From positions 3,036,751-3,100,750 of the forward strand of contig NC_061817.1 in assembly GCF_021462225.1 (NCBI RefSeq): a DNA stretch of 64,000 nt. The letters are read 5' to 3'. The position numbers were made by a program, and so were the translations under genes. The notes below the pieces were generated by a model, which had not been told where the DNA came from, did no database searches, and was given only the letters and a program-made list of their open reading frames with translations. This DNA comes from Girardinichthys multiradiatus. Its lineage: Eukaryota; Chordata; Actinopteri; Cyprinodontiformes; Goodeidae. Positions within the stretch are counted from its first letter, which is position 1. The number at the start of each line of letters is the position of its first letter. This document shows positions 42,301 through 53,264 of this stretch, one piece after another.

Positions 42301-42581
42301 AGAGGAGCCAGTTGAGGTGGCTCGGGCATCTATACCGGATGCCTCCTGGACGCCTTCCTCGGGAGGTGTTCCAGGCACGTCCCACCGGGAGAAGGCCCAG
42401 GACACGGCCCAGGACACGCTGGAGGGACTATGTCTCTCGGCTGGCCTGGGAACGCCTTGGGCTCCCCCTGGAGGAACTGGAGGAGGTGTCTGGAGAGAGG
42501 GACGTCTGGGCGTCTCTGTTGAGTCTGCTGCCCCCGCGACCCGGTCCCGGATAAGCGGAAGACGACGAGTACGAGTACGAG
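39321..42581 (+). mobile_element. near full-length RTE-type LINE, 11-bp TSD
   Basis: The TSD TCAAATCATTG is at 39310-39320 and 42582-42592. It starts with a small hairpin (CCACCAC/GTGGTGG, 39323-39342) and ends right after the coding region with a short tail, repeats of acgagt (42565-42581). The very short 3' UTR with a simple tail and a WNVTS-type endonuclease start are RTE-like features. It is about 3.26 kb. The clade call is from motifs only. Confidence 0.88.
39735..42554 (+). pseudogene. RTE LINE ORF: endonuclease plus reverse transcriptase, several breaks
   Basis: Product: one protein that nicks target DNA and copies its own RNA there. The endonuclease begins LALGTWNVTSLGGKEPEL (about 39742). 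A deletion and frameshift near 39860 and another near 40085 follow; LLGDFNAHVGND, RSMIDFVVVSSDLRP and STDHHLVVSWI are all recognisable. A further shift near 40670 and a small deletion with shift near 41220 (after AWRSG) interrupt the RT. The palm is EEQCGFRPGRGTLDQ, FVDLEKAFDCVP, GLRQGCPLSP. The active site SLLFADDVVLL is at about 41758-41790, and a TAG follows at 41811-41813. From there to 42554 the thumb and C-terminal region are open (KYLGDLFTSEGRMEREID, TYGHELWVMTERTRS, QLRWLGHLYRMP). Confidence 0.88.
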
Positions 42582-42829
42582 TCAAATCATTGTACCTGAA
42601 GAGTGTCAGAGGCACAAAAGAAAGACAAACATCGGAAACAACATCTTCCTATAGATGTTCTTTCCCTGGTCTTTCTTTTTAGTTCCCGCAGCACAGCTCT
42701 GAGCTACTCTTGTTTTTCTGATCTCAAGGCTCTCATCTTCTCATTGAGGAGAGGCATTATTTCAGTGTTTATACATTGCTTGTTGTTGGAATAATGTCAT
42801 ACTGTCAGGTGGGGGCACAATGTGGTCCA

Positions 42830-44410
42830 CACAGAAGTTATTCTAATGTGTGATGCAGTGTGTAATGCTATCAATGTCCTTGCTATGAGGACCACAGAGC
42901 TCCTCACACACAGTGGAGCTGAAACAGTCCCTCAGAGCTTCTTCATTCTCTTTAGACCATCTCTTCACTGTCACAGCTGGTTCTCTATAAACAAGCAGGT
43001 TGGTAAACAGGTTAGAGATGAACCAGGTAGAGTGCCAAGCAGGGGTCAGATTGTTTGAGGATGTACATGTTCATGACTGTGCATAGTGAGGTTGTGATGT
43101 TATGTGGGTGAAACGATAATCTTGTTAAAGGCATTGGAAGTCTGTTGATGTGAACTGAGTTGCATTATCACTGACTAGTTCTAACAGGATGCCCCATCTC
43201 ACAAACGTGTTTGAGCTCATTAATAACCCGCCTGCTTGTTGTGGTAATGAGGGAAGCAATCTCAGTGCCTCTTGAAAAGTAATCAACAACTACTGGGAAG
43301 TTCTTACCCTCGAACTGCCATTGGGCAGTGGAGTCATCACTATATGTTCACATCTCTGTGTGACCTTGCATGACCTCACTCTGTTCAAGATCTGGAGTCA
43401 TGATCTGGATACATTTGGTCAGTCCTTGGTGGCCTTTATTTAGCTGGTCTAGCACATTTGGTCTAAGTGCTATTGTGAATAACAGTATAGTCATAGAATA
43501 ACACTAGACCCTCAGACTCTGAGAGGTGGCTTCTGGCTGCATGACAGCCTAGTAGTGGTGAGCTCTTTGCCATTCTTCAAGACCACCCTTTCATTATGAA
43601 GGTAATTACCTGTTGGAGTTCTGTGTCTTTCTGTGTGGCGCTGTGGATTTCCTCCAATTTCTGTGACTTTATTGGTTTGCTGGTTACCACATTTTTCACA
43701 TATGCCATGACTTGGCTCTTTGTTTCTGACTGGTCAGTTTTCATTCAATGGACATCTTGAGAATGCATCTGTTTACCAGCAACATGTTCAGCATCGATGT
43801 TAGGTGCATTTGCAGTTTTTGACATCTCAGTGGTGTTTTGTCAAGGTTCATCAATGAGTTTATTAAATGCATCAGAGGCTAATAATCAGTTTGTAAACGT
43901 ACTTGGCCCATGCCTAGAATGTAGTGGGCAAATTGTTCACAGGCTGAAACAGATGACAGACACTTCTTTTCCATCTGTGAATATCTTTTCTTTGAATCTT
44001 TGACTGAAAACAAACACTCCAGACGCAACTCTCGATCTATGTCCTGTATCAGTACAGCGCCCAGGTCATGGGTGCTGGCGTCTGCATTAACAACTGTTGG
44101 TCGGGCCACATTGTAGTAACAAATTGCTGGCGCAGCAACAAACATTGGTTTTACTTTGTCAAACGCTCAACCCACACCCATTAAGTCTCTTATCTGAGTA
44201 GATCAGTCAGAGGATGCAGCACAGTGGATAGGCCACTGCATCTAATTGGCAAATGTGCTCCTCTTTCTTAGACCTAAAAACATGTTGTCCATTAAAACAA
44301 CATTGCCATCTAGTTCTTCAAGCAAAGTACTCATTAGTCCCTGGAAGATCTTCGATGCTGATGTAATGCCAAATGGCAGGTGCCTGAAGCAACATGTTAT
44401 GAATGTAGTC
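42830..44410 (-). pseudogene. partial second Gypsy pol (RT, RNase H, integrase pieces)
   Basis: Product: remnant retrotransposon polymerase. On minus, 44400-44250 encodes the palm (HLPFGITSASKIFQ, with the active site changed to VLMDNM). The 44145-43879 frame has RNase H (VNADASTHDLGAVLIQD, SQMEKKCLSSVSACEQF). Around 43340-43180 is integrase core (GKNFPVVVDYFSRGTEIASL). Frames shift repeatedly and both outer parts are missing. No chromodomain or LTR was seen. It differs in sequence from the 33-38 kb Gypsy. Confidence 0.75.
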
Positions 44411-44424
44411 AGTTTCTGTCAGCT

Positions 44425-44469
44425 GGGGTCCAATGGAACTTGGTTCCATACTTGGTTCCATTGGACCCC
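44425..44469. repeat. 15-bp perfect inverted repeat (hairpin)
   Basis: GGGGTCCAATGGAAC (44425-44439) and its reverse complement GTTCCATTGGACCCC (44455-44469) with a 15-base loop. It sits at the edge of the Gypsy remnant. Confidence 0.95.
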
Positions 44470-45093
44470 ATGGATCGAGGGGACCCATGGACTTGCCTGG
44501 GTCGGGGGGTATGGTGCTGTGCGTCCTGCTCTGTGCCTCTTTGACTTGGGGACTGCTGCTCCTGTGCCTCCCTGGTGACCCACCTAAGTGCTAGGCGTAT
44601 GGCTTACCAAGGCTGATGCTTTATGTCTGGCTGCCTGGGACTGCTACGTTTTATAGACCTTTTGTTATCGAAGGATGGTCAGTATACTTAAATGTTTTTT
44701 ATTTATCTTCTATATGGCAGTTTTTATCATACCTTCTGAATATTTTAAAATTTTTTTCATATGTCATGTTTATGTCATTTGTATCGTATTCACTGTTTTG
44801 TGCTACTAGGTCATTTTCAAATGCATTTAATGAGTTTTCTATTCTCACCCTTGTATATTCTGTTTTTTGTGAGGTTGATAAATCTTATAGCTTTTGTCAT
44901 ATATTATAAAAAGAGGAAAATGCTCACTGACATCATTAATAATTAATCTCCTTATTTTGTTGGTTGTGATGCCATATGTGAATACAGTACATTATCAATA
45001 ACAGTGGCAGAGCACAAATAATTATCACATTACAAATTACTTTACAGATTTCAATCGATACACATTCTAGTATGTGATTAACAGCAGTTGACA
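44470..45093. other. spacer, nothing assigned
   Basis: A G/C-rich stretch (44480-44640) resembling a fish repeat also seen near 58400, then AT-rich DNA. The frames at 44616-44946 are hydrophobic chance frames. Confidence 0.4.
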
Positions 45094-45189
45094 TACAGTG
45101 GCTTGTAAAAGAATGCATACCCCTTGAACTTTTCCACATATTGTCACATTGCAACCACAAACATAAATATATTTTATTGGAATTTTATG

Positions 45190-46110
45190 TGAAAGACCTC
45201 ACGGAACACTGTTCTATCCATCATTCGGAAATGGAAAAAGAATGGCACAACTTTAACAAGGCTGTCCACCTAAACTTACAGGCCGAACAAGGAGAGCACT
45301 GATCAGAGATACAGCCAAGAGCCCCATGGTGACTCTGGATCCACAGCTCAGGTGGTGGAATTTTTCTTCAGGACAACTATTAGTCGTGCCCTGCACAAAT
45401 GTGGTCTTTATGGAAGACTGGCAAGACGAAAGCCATTGTTAAAAGAACACCATAAGAAGTCCCATTTGCAGTTTGCCATAAGCCATTTTGGGGACTCGGC
45501 AAACACGTGGAAAATGGTGCTTTGGTCAGATGAGACCAAAATTGAACTTTTTGGCCAAAATGCAATCACGTGGACTCCGCTGTGTGGCGGAGAACTAACA
45601 CTGCACATCACTCTGAACACACCATCCCCACTGTCAAATATGGTGGTGGCAGCATCATGCACTGGGGGTGATTCTCTTCAGCAGGGACAGGAGGGAAGGT
45701 GGTGAGAGTTGATGGTAAGATGGATGGAGTCAAATGCAGGGCAATCTGGAAAAAAAACCTGTTGGAGTCTGCAAAAGACTTGAGACTAGGGGCAGAGGTT
45801 TACCTTCCAGCAGGACAGCGACCCCAAACATATAGCCAGGGCTACAATGGAATGGTTTAAAACAAAACATATTAATGTGTTAGAATGGCCCAGTCAAAGT
45901 TCAGACCTAAACCCATTCGAGAATCTGTGGCAAGATCTAAAAACTGCTGTTCAGCAACGCCCTCCATCTGATCTGACTTGGCTTGAGCCGTGTTGCAAAG
46001 AAAAATGAGTACAAATTTCATTCACTAGATGTGCAAGGTTGGTAGAGACATACGCTAAAAGGATAGAAGCTGTAATTGCAGCAAAAGGTGGCTCCACAAA
46101 GTGTTGACTC
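45190..46110 (+). pseudogene. Tc1 transposase, frameshifted
   Basis: Product: DDE/DD34E transposase. Visible parts: the helix-turn-helix region (TVLSIIRKWKKNGT-like, about 45205-45260), a 45352-45705 frame with SRALHKCGLYGRLARRKPLL and the first Asp box [16 protein letters not shown], then out-of-frame pieces with QQDSDPKHIA-type sequence (about 45820) and SSDLNPFENLWQDLK (about 45900-45945), the last Asp/Glu block. Stops and frameshifts are spread through it. Confidence 0.85.
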
Positions 46111-46279
46111 AGGGGGGACTGAATACTTTTGCACACTGCCCTTTACAGTTTTGTATTTGTAAAAAAAAAAAAAAAGAAATCTTGCATAATTATTTCACAA
46201 TTGAATACCACTTTGCGTTTATCTTTCACATAAAATTCCAATAATGGTTGTAATGTGACAATATGTAGAAAGGTTCGAG

Positions 46280-47253
46280 TGCTGCGTGAAGCTGACACCC
46301 CACCCACTTGAAAAATTCCAGCAAATAGACAGAATGGTTAGTGTTTCGTTTGTGCTGTTTTGGTTTCTGAGATATTAAAGATAATTTTTTAGGTCCAGAG
46401 GTCACCATCTCCCCATTTTACTCCGAATTGAACCGGAGTGGGCTCATTTTTTAGTGCTTCGTTTGTGCAGGTTTGTGCCGTTAAAATTTTCGTTTGTGCT
46501 GTTTTAGTTTCTGAGATATTATAAGGTTTAATTTCGGCCGATGACATCACCATCCCCCCATTTTACTCCGAATTGAACCGGAGTGGGCTCATTTTTTAGT
46601 GCTTCGTTTGTGCAGGTTTGTGCCGTTAAAATTTTCGTTTGTGCTGTTTTAATTTCTGAGATATTATAATGTTTAATGTCGGCCGATGACGTCACCATCC
46701 CCACATTTTACTCCGAATTGAACCGGAGTGGGCTCATTTTTTAGTGCTTCGTTTGTGCAGGTTTGTGCCGTTAAAATTTTCGTTTGTGCTGTTTTAATTT
46801 CTGAGATATTATAATGTTTAATTTCGGCCGATGACGTCACCATCCCCACATTTTACTCCAAATTGAACCGAAGTGGGCTCATTTTTTAGTGCTTCGTTTG
46901 TGCAGGTTTGTGCCGTCAAAATTTTCGTTTGTGCTGTTTTGGTTTCTGAGATATTAAAGAATATTTTTTTAGGTCATCCAGAGGTCACCATCCCCCCATT
47001 TTGCTCCAAATTGAACCGGAGTGGTCTACCTTTTTAATGCTGTTTGTGCCGCTTTTATGTACAAGCTATATCATTTTCTTTCAGGCGATCACTGACGACT
47101 TAAATCGATGACGTCTATGGCTTGCGCTGAACATCATCACCACAAAGCAAGCAGTTATTAATTTCGTGTTTTTCTTTCATCATGCAAGTTAAATTGTGTT
47201 TTTATCCGATGTTGTAAAATGTATGCCTTGTTATATTGTTTTGCACTTTATTC
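46280..47253 (+). repeat. left terminal inverted repeat with 145-bp tandem array
   Basis: Units recur every 145-146 bp (the block gtgggctcattttttagtgc at about 46437, 46582, 46727, 46873), each with ctccgaattgaaccggag, itself able to form a 5-bp stem. Some copies carry TGACGTCA (46687-46694, 46832-46839). A non-repeated part (47040-47253) continues the inverted repeat toward the gene. Confidence 0.88.
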
Positions 47254-48053
47254 AGGGCATGAGGTGGGCACATGACCAATATATTCATAGGTGGACAGTA
47301 TTTCCCATCCCATGCATGAAGCTAGTAAAGACATGGAGAGGTCCTTTAGCCTAAGTGAAGCTTTACCTTAAGTGGACAAAAGTACTTTTTTGCAAATCAG
47401 AGCTGCTGTTAGACTTTATACGCTAACCATCACTGCTTCCAACAAACAATAGGTTTTCTACTTTCATGCCAATATTGAAGTTTTTATCTGATCAAGTTTT
47501 TATCTGATCAAGTGTTTACATAAATGTTGTCACCACTGTCACCTGATTGTTCTGCACGCCTAATTTAATATATATAACCTATACCTTACTGATAACTGCA
47601 CAGTATTGTATTTTTTTTACTGTAAATCCTATTCAGCCTTTTTGTGATTGTTTTTTGCACTTAGGTAAATATGAATCTGTATACTTTCATTGCCTTATGG
47701 TTTGGTGCTGACACACTCAAATGTTCCTATTGTGGAACAATAAATGTTTTCTATTCTAATTAATTGAGAGAGGTAACCATGACTTCTGAGATCACGCATA
47801 ACCAAGTTACTGTTTGAAAATGTAATCTACATTATACTTTCAAAAAAGAATAAACACTTCTGATTTGGAAAATTAACTTTATGTTATAAATCACCACAGG
47901 TAAAATATGGCATACTTAACCATCTAAGAACTTGTAACAACATTAAAATAGAACCTATTTCTGGTCAGGAATATAAAACCATGGCAAAATGTACTTGCCT
48001 TTTTATCTGGGCTTCTCAGAAATCTTCCCCAAAAATGTGTTGATTCACAGCAT
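47254..48053. other. internal 3' flank of the MULE-like gene
   Basis: About 800 bases of AT-rich DNA between the left inverted repeat and the stop codon of the minus-strand gene. No other frame is recognised. Confidence 0.5.
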
Positions 48054-51000
48054 TCAGTCTGCTGTGTATAACACTGCATGTGGTTGTATTGTCTTCTTTT
48101 CAGACACAGTCTTCACTATATTTGCCAGGTCATCATAAAGCTCCCACACACATGGAGCTCTTCGGCAGTATGCAATGTAATGTCCCAGACCATCTTTAGT
48201 CAAGCTTGCCTTGAAAGCGATGACTCCTCTCAAAGAGAATGTCTTTCCTTGGAGAGCAACAATGGGGGGAAATTCACTCAAAGGAAACTGAGTTGTGTTT
48301 GCAAAGTCAGTGTCAATCCATGCTATTTCTCCAATCCTGTAGCTGTGAGTAACAGTTCCAGCACAGAGCATTTTTCCTGAGGTGCTGGCTCCTGTTTTGA
48401 ATTCAACTGGACATTCTGATTCCTTCGGTAGTGGGCGAAGGCAGGGAGACTCCGGAAGGAAGAGTCCATTTTCCCCTGAAATGTCAAGCTGAGCCATGCC
48501 AGAGTCCATCAGCACAGAAATGTCAGGAGAAACAAATGGTAATTCCCTTGTTGTTCCTTTGTTTAGCTGGCATAACTGTGAAGACCAGTGTTTTGAGACG
48601 TAAAGGCTGGATATATTTCTCATTGTTTTTCCAATGACCGTAGAGATATTGCACTGGGCATCGATTTGATGGGCCCCAGACCTCAACTGGATTTTTTTCA
48701 AACATTGCACTTAGCAGCTCTGCCCTCTGTGAATAGATCTTTGGGGTCACACCATGTGTAGCAATGGCTTTTACCAGCAGCAAGATGGGGTTGTCGCTGT
48801 TGTTCCTGACAACATTTTGAAATGCTGAGCTGTCACAGAAAGCACAGCATAAGCACTGACAAAACGGATCAAATGCATATGTGTTCAGAACAGAGATTGT
48901 TGATTTCCCAACTCTAATCGGTTGATGCAGGTTTCCATTTTTTAATAGTCCCACTTTCACTCTTTTTGCCCCAAAAGATGGATCTGCATGGAGCCATTTA
49001 GTGCAGGAAGTGAGATAAGAAGTCCTCTTCCTTTTTTTGGGTGGAAGAATTAGTCCCCTCCAGTTTTCAACCACGTCTTCATCTGTTGGAGGAATGTTTG
49101 TGGTTTCATCAGAATGGTGAGAATTCATTCTTCTCTTGGCTTCAGCACTGTGGGTAGTCATGGATACAGAGTTTGTTTCGGAAACTTTTGCTAATCCAGA
49201 TGTTTCCTCATAATTTTTTGCTTTTGCAGAACAAATCCGCATATTTCCTTCAATAAAGGAAAGATGACGAGAAATAAAGCGATCAACTCGAATGGGTAAG
49301 TTCTCATGTTTAAAAAGGCCATGCTTTACATTTTTGAATTCTGCTTCAACAGTGGCTGAGCTTGCTGTGAGGTTGGTGCTTTTGAAGAGGGGGACCATTA
49401 CTCCTGTCCAAAGTGGTAAGTAACTTGCTAGTCTTATTATGTGTGGAACAATATCATGGAGGAAATTGATGTTATCCCTATCCCCATTGGCTGCAGCGTG
49501 TGACCTGCTCTCCTCGCATATGTTTGATACCCAGCCGCATAGGTCAGTCTGGATCTCGTCAAAAGGATCCACTTGATGCATTTTATTTGGATCTTCAGCT
49601 GGAATGATGATGGAGTCTTCTGTGATCTGGGTTTTTAGATATTTTTTGCACATCTCTGATTCGAGAGGGACTCCAGAACTATCATTACCCTCTGCCTCAC
49701 TGAGGGCCACAACAGTGATGGCATGTATTAGCTGTTTTGCATGGTCCAAGCACTGTGATTGAAGAAGCTTTGCTATTGCCCTGACAAAGAAATCTTTGAC
49801 ACGGTGTGACTTGTTTTTCAGGCAGTCCCACTGACAGATCATCTTTATGCAGTGTGCCACATCAACCCTGATAAAACAAGGAGGACGTTTTGCAGACTGG
49901 TTCCCAAGTAGCACACGGAAGCATTCGTTAATGTATGTCTTCAGATCAGGGTAAGGAGTGAAGGCCTTCACCAGAGCACCAAGAATAGCCAGAGAAAAGT
50001 CACTCACGGCTTCCTTTGGTATAGCAGCACCTGTACGAAGCCATTCTGTCAGCCATGTTGCAATTGCATTAATGTCGTGTCTCTCTGACAGCGTTTGCAC
50101 AGCTGGGACTGAGCAGTTGTCCCCTGTCAGAACGCCTTGATATAAGAAGATGTGGCCAGATGTACCATTTGGTCTCACCAGTCTTCTCACAACTGAGCCA
50201 GTTGCGTCAAAGCAAACTACTGAGGGGCATTTTTTGGACAATGCCTTATACACATGTAGCTGTGTTTGACTCCAATAGTGGCAGAAGAACTTGTCTAGAC
50301 CAATGTCTCTTATACTACCACTGTGAGGTGTTCTATATTTTAATAACTGCAAAGACAAAATGGGATCTTTGTCACCTAATTCCAAATCTCTTCTCTCCTG
50401 CTTAGCTTTTCATAGGGTGGCCAAATTTGGAAGGTGACTTGGCTCAGCATCTCCAATATCCATCAAATCTGATGCCTTCGCTGACCTCCATACAGCCGGC
50501 TCCATCCTGCCCTCACACAGCTCTTTTGAAATCTGTGCACGAAGGTTTCCAGACATGAACCTCTTGGATTGCCCAGTGTGCAGGGAGATATCAGTGTCTT
50601 CGATGGAACACTGAAGCAGCATTGGGCTGTTTACCGTTGGCTCTCTAGCACAAGTCATTTTAATATGGCCTTGACACTCTTTACAGAAGCCTTTGATATC
50701 TATGTAGTTGCCTGTGACAGTTGGATAAACCTTTGCTCTCTGGAACACAAATGTACATGTGCTTTTGATCTTTTTCCAATTCAGATGGTTAATTACATGA
50801 CTCCAAGTGCCAGGCTTCAAAATCATGTATTCCCTTTTGCCAGATGATGAAAACTTGTCATTATATTCCACTTTCTCAGGTACAAATTTGATCCATTCCT
50901 CAAAAGGAACTTCAAGCTGAAAACCTGAACAGTCGTCTTGTCCAGGAGAAATGGAGCCAGAGTCAAACTCTGTGCCCACACTGCTCTCACGATCACTTTC

Positions 51001-51219
51001 CTGCTCACTGATCTCCAAACATGACCAGATGTTGTGTCTGTTAGACTTTACAAAAGTGTACAGGGCTTTTGGAGACATCTTGTTTTCCAACTGCTGACTT
51101 AATTCTGTCAAAATAGTGGCAGCTGGAGTGGCTATTTTACCATTTAGAAGGATAGCCTCTTTTGAACTGCAGAGAAGTGCAATAAGGGAATCCCTGTCTT
51201 TTGATGGCTGTCGAGGCAT
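48054..51219 (-). pseudogene. MULE-like transposase with C-terminal ubiquitin-protease-like segment
   Basis: Product (inferred): DDE transposase of the element. Starts at ATG 51219. The frame has one TGA (50412-50410) that leaves it in register, then goes on to about 48680, where a single frameshift leads to the last frame (stop 48054). Total about 1,050 codons. Order: an N-terminal helical region (KALYTFVKSNRH); a Cys cluster (FCKECQGHIKMTC, about residue 185); a DDE-like core with VVCFDATGS (D about 338), VSDFSLAILGAL (D about 407) and ATVEAEFKNVKHGLF (E about 625); a basic PPKKRKR stretch (about 727); then NTYAFDPFCQCLCC (about 780); and near the end GHYIAYCRR...WELYDDL (48190-48120). The last two blocks resemble the Cys and His/Asp boxes of ubiquitin-specific (C19) proteases, but the position expected for the Cys reads Tyr. 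I know of no name for this gene. Confidence 0.65.
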
Positions 51220-52384
51220 CTAGTTAAAGAATGAAAAGGCTTTGATTAGCATTAATCAAAATATTATTCTGGCCTAAATAATCTCCCAAAGCCACAAAAC
51301 ATTGATATTTCAGCATTGTATCACAACTCAAAAATTCAGTTTAAATTGTTCTCTCAAATCTGTATGCCATTTATGCTGTGTTGTAATTATAGTACATTTT
51401 TATTTTATTTTAAATGTTGAATTTTTTACTACTACTTGTCTTGTGAATTTTCAATTGAAGTATCTGTTCAACTTTAAAAATGTGTCTTAGTTCTGTGGAG
51501 TCTACTGATGTGCCTAAACATCGATGACTGAAAATTAATGGAATAGCTGCAAGATGAAGCCTTGCAGAATCTTTGTTTCAACATTTCTTAAAAGTCTGGA
51601 CTTAAAATGTAATTGAATTGTGGGTTTACAGAAATATATATATGCAAGGCATGCAACCATGAATCCCTCTCTGCTAATCGGGGGCTGGATTGCAGTAGCA
51701 ACAGTGTTTTATCTAAAACCTAAACATTATTAGTTTACTTACCTCGTACAACAAGTGTAGTACAAATTTTAAGGATGTAGCCTACATTTTTCATAAAAAC
51801 ACAATAATCGAGGTTTTTAAAAGATACTGGTAAGTGGAAAAGTTTGAACAGGAAGTTAAAATTACCGCCAAAACAAGGTCAGTGGTGGGGTCAATCCGTG
51901 GGTGGAGCCAATCCCTATTACATTGCGTGAGAATTTAGTATATCAAAGTTGCCAAACGCTCAATGCTCTTTTAAAAATTCTTACATTTAATGTCAGAAAT
52001 TAGAAATTAATGCTTGACGCATTTTAAAATTTTATTTAAACAAAAAGTAAATGACTTGGTTATGAACTTTGAGCCAATGACCTACTCGCACTTCCGCTTT
52101 TGACCAGCGTACACAAGCTGAATTAGATTATTAAAACCACCTTTAAAAAATACTGTTATAACAGAACAGTTAATGAAATTATAAACATTACATCATAGCA
52201 GTGGCAGACCATGTCAGGTTTTGGGCAAGGAATGTGTAGGCTGCAGCTGGTGGTTTTTTCCCCATTTGTGAGAGGATAATATTGAATTACTGTGTAGAAA
52301 GCTAAATGTATTGGTGACTTAGTAGACATATTTAAAGCAAATTTCTTTGAGACCAAAAAAGTTTCATAATCTTTATTAAGGAAT
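51220..52384. other. internal 5' flank of the MULE-like gene
   Basis: Upstream region for the minus-strand gene. CCAAT-like blocks occur near 51880-51930 (ggagccaatccc, ggtcaatccg). No frame is recognised. The promoter is probably here but is not resolved. Confidence 0.4.
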
Positions 52385-53226
52385 AAAGTGCGAAACAATA
52401 TAACAAGGCATACATTTTACAACATCAGATAAAAACACAATTTAACTTGCATGATGAAAGAAAAACACGAAATGAATAACTGCTTGCTTTGTGGTGATGA
52501 TGTTCAGCGCAGGCCATAGACGTCATCGATTGATTTAAGTCGTCAGTGATCACCTGAAAGAAAATGATATAGCTTGTACATAAAAGCGGCACAAACAGCA
52601 TTAAAAAGGTAGACCACTCCGGTTCAATTTGGAGCAAAATGGGGGGATGGTGACCTCTGGATGACCTAAAAAAATATTCTTTAATATCTTAGAAACCAAA
52701 ACGGCACGAACGAAAATTTTAACGGCACAAACCTGCACAAACGAAGCACTAAAAAAATGAGCCCACTCCGGTTCAATTCGGAGTGGGCTGACGTCATCGG
52801 CCGAAATTAAACCTTATAATATCTCAGAAATTAAAACAGCACAAACGAAAACAAACCTGCACAAACGAAGCACTAAAAAATGAGCCCACTCCGGTTCAAT
52901 TCGGAGTAAAATGGGGGGATGGTGATGTCATCGGCCGAAATTAAACCTTATAATATCTCACAAACTAAAACAGCACAAATGAAAATTTTAACGGCACAAA
53001 CCTGCACAAACGAAGCACTAAAAAATGAGCCCACTCCGGTTCAATTCGGAGTAAAATGGAGGGATGGTGACCTCTGGATGACCTAAAAAATAATCTTTAA
53101 TATCTCAGAAACCAAAACAGCACAAACAAAAATTTCAACGACACAAACCTGCACAAACGAAGCACTAACCATTCTGTCTATTTGCTGGAATTTTTCAAGT
53201 GTGTGGGGTGTCAGCTTCATGCAGCT
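52385..53226 (-). repeat. right terminal inverted repeat with tandem array
   Basis: Reverse-oriented match to 46280-47253. Units recur at about 52746, 52870 and 53013. One unit is about 20 bases shorter, and the block containing a fused gagtgggctgacgtcatcgg (about 52781-52800) shows an internal deletion. TGACGTCA is at 52789-52796. Confidence 0.88.
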
Positions 53227-53264
53227 AGGTTCAAGGGGTAGAACTACTTCTACAAGCCACTGTA

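Larger units (their letters stand above)
46280..53226 (-). mobile_element. 6.95-kb MULE-like DNA transposon with long inverted ends and a protease-like domain
   Basis: It inserts in the right end region of the Tc1. The 9-bp TSD is AGGTTCGAG (46271-46279) / AGGTTCAAG (53227-53235), one difference. The tips mirror each other (GCTGCGTGAAGCTGACACC left; GCTGCATGAAGCTGACACC on the complement right). Terminal inverted repeats are about 0.97 kb (46280-47253) and 0.84 kb (52385-53226), most of each a tandem array. One long gene is on minus. A TSD of 8-9 bp, long inverted repeats and a DDE core with D-T spacing fit Mutator-like elements; Zisupton/KDZ-type elements (8-bp TSD) are an alternative. Confidence 0.8.
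45096..53262 (+). mobile_element. Tc1-type transposon, split by a MULE-like element
   Basis: The left end CAGTGGCTTGTAAAAGAATG starts at 45096 after TA (45094-45095). The right end is at 53236-53262 with the complementary ...tacaagccactg, followed by TA (53263-53264). The native length without the insertion is about 1.2 kb, as usual for Tc1. The inserted element is flanked by a 9-bp duplication (46271-46279 and 53227-53235) that belongs to the Tc1 sequence. Confidence 0.9.
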
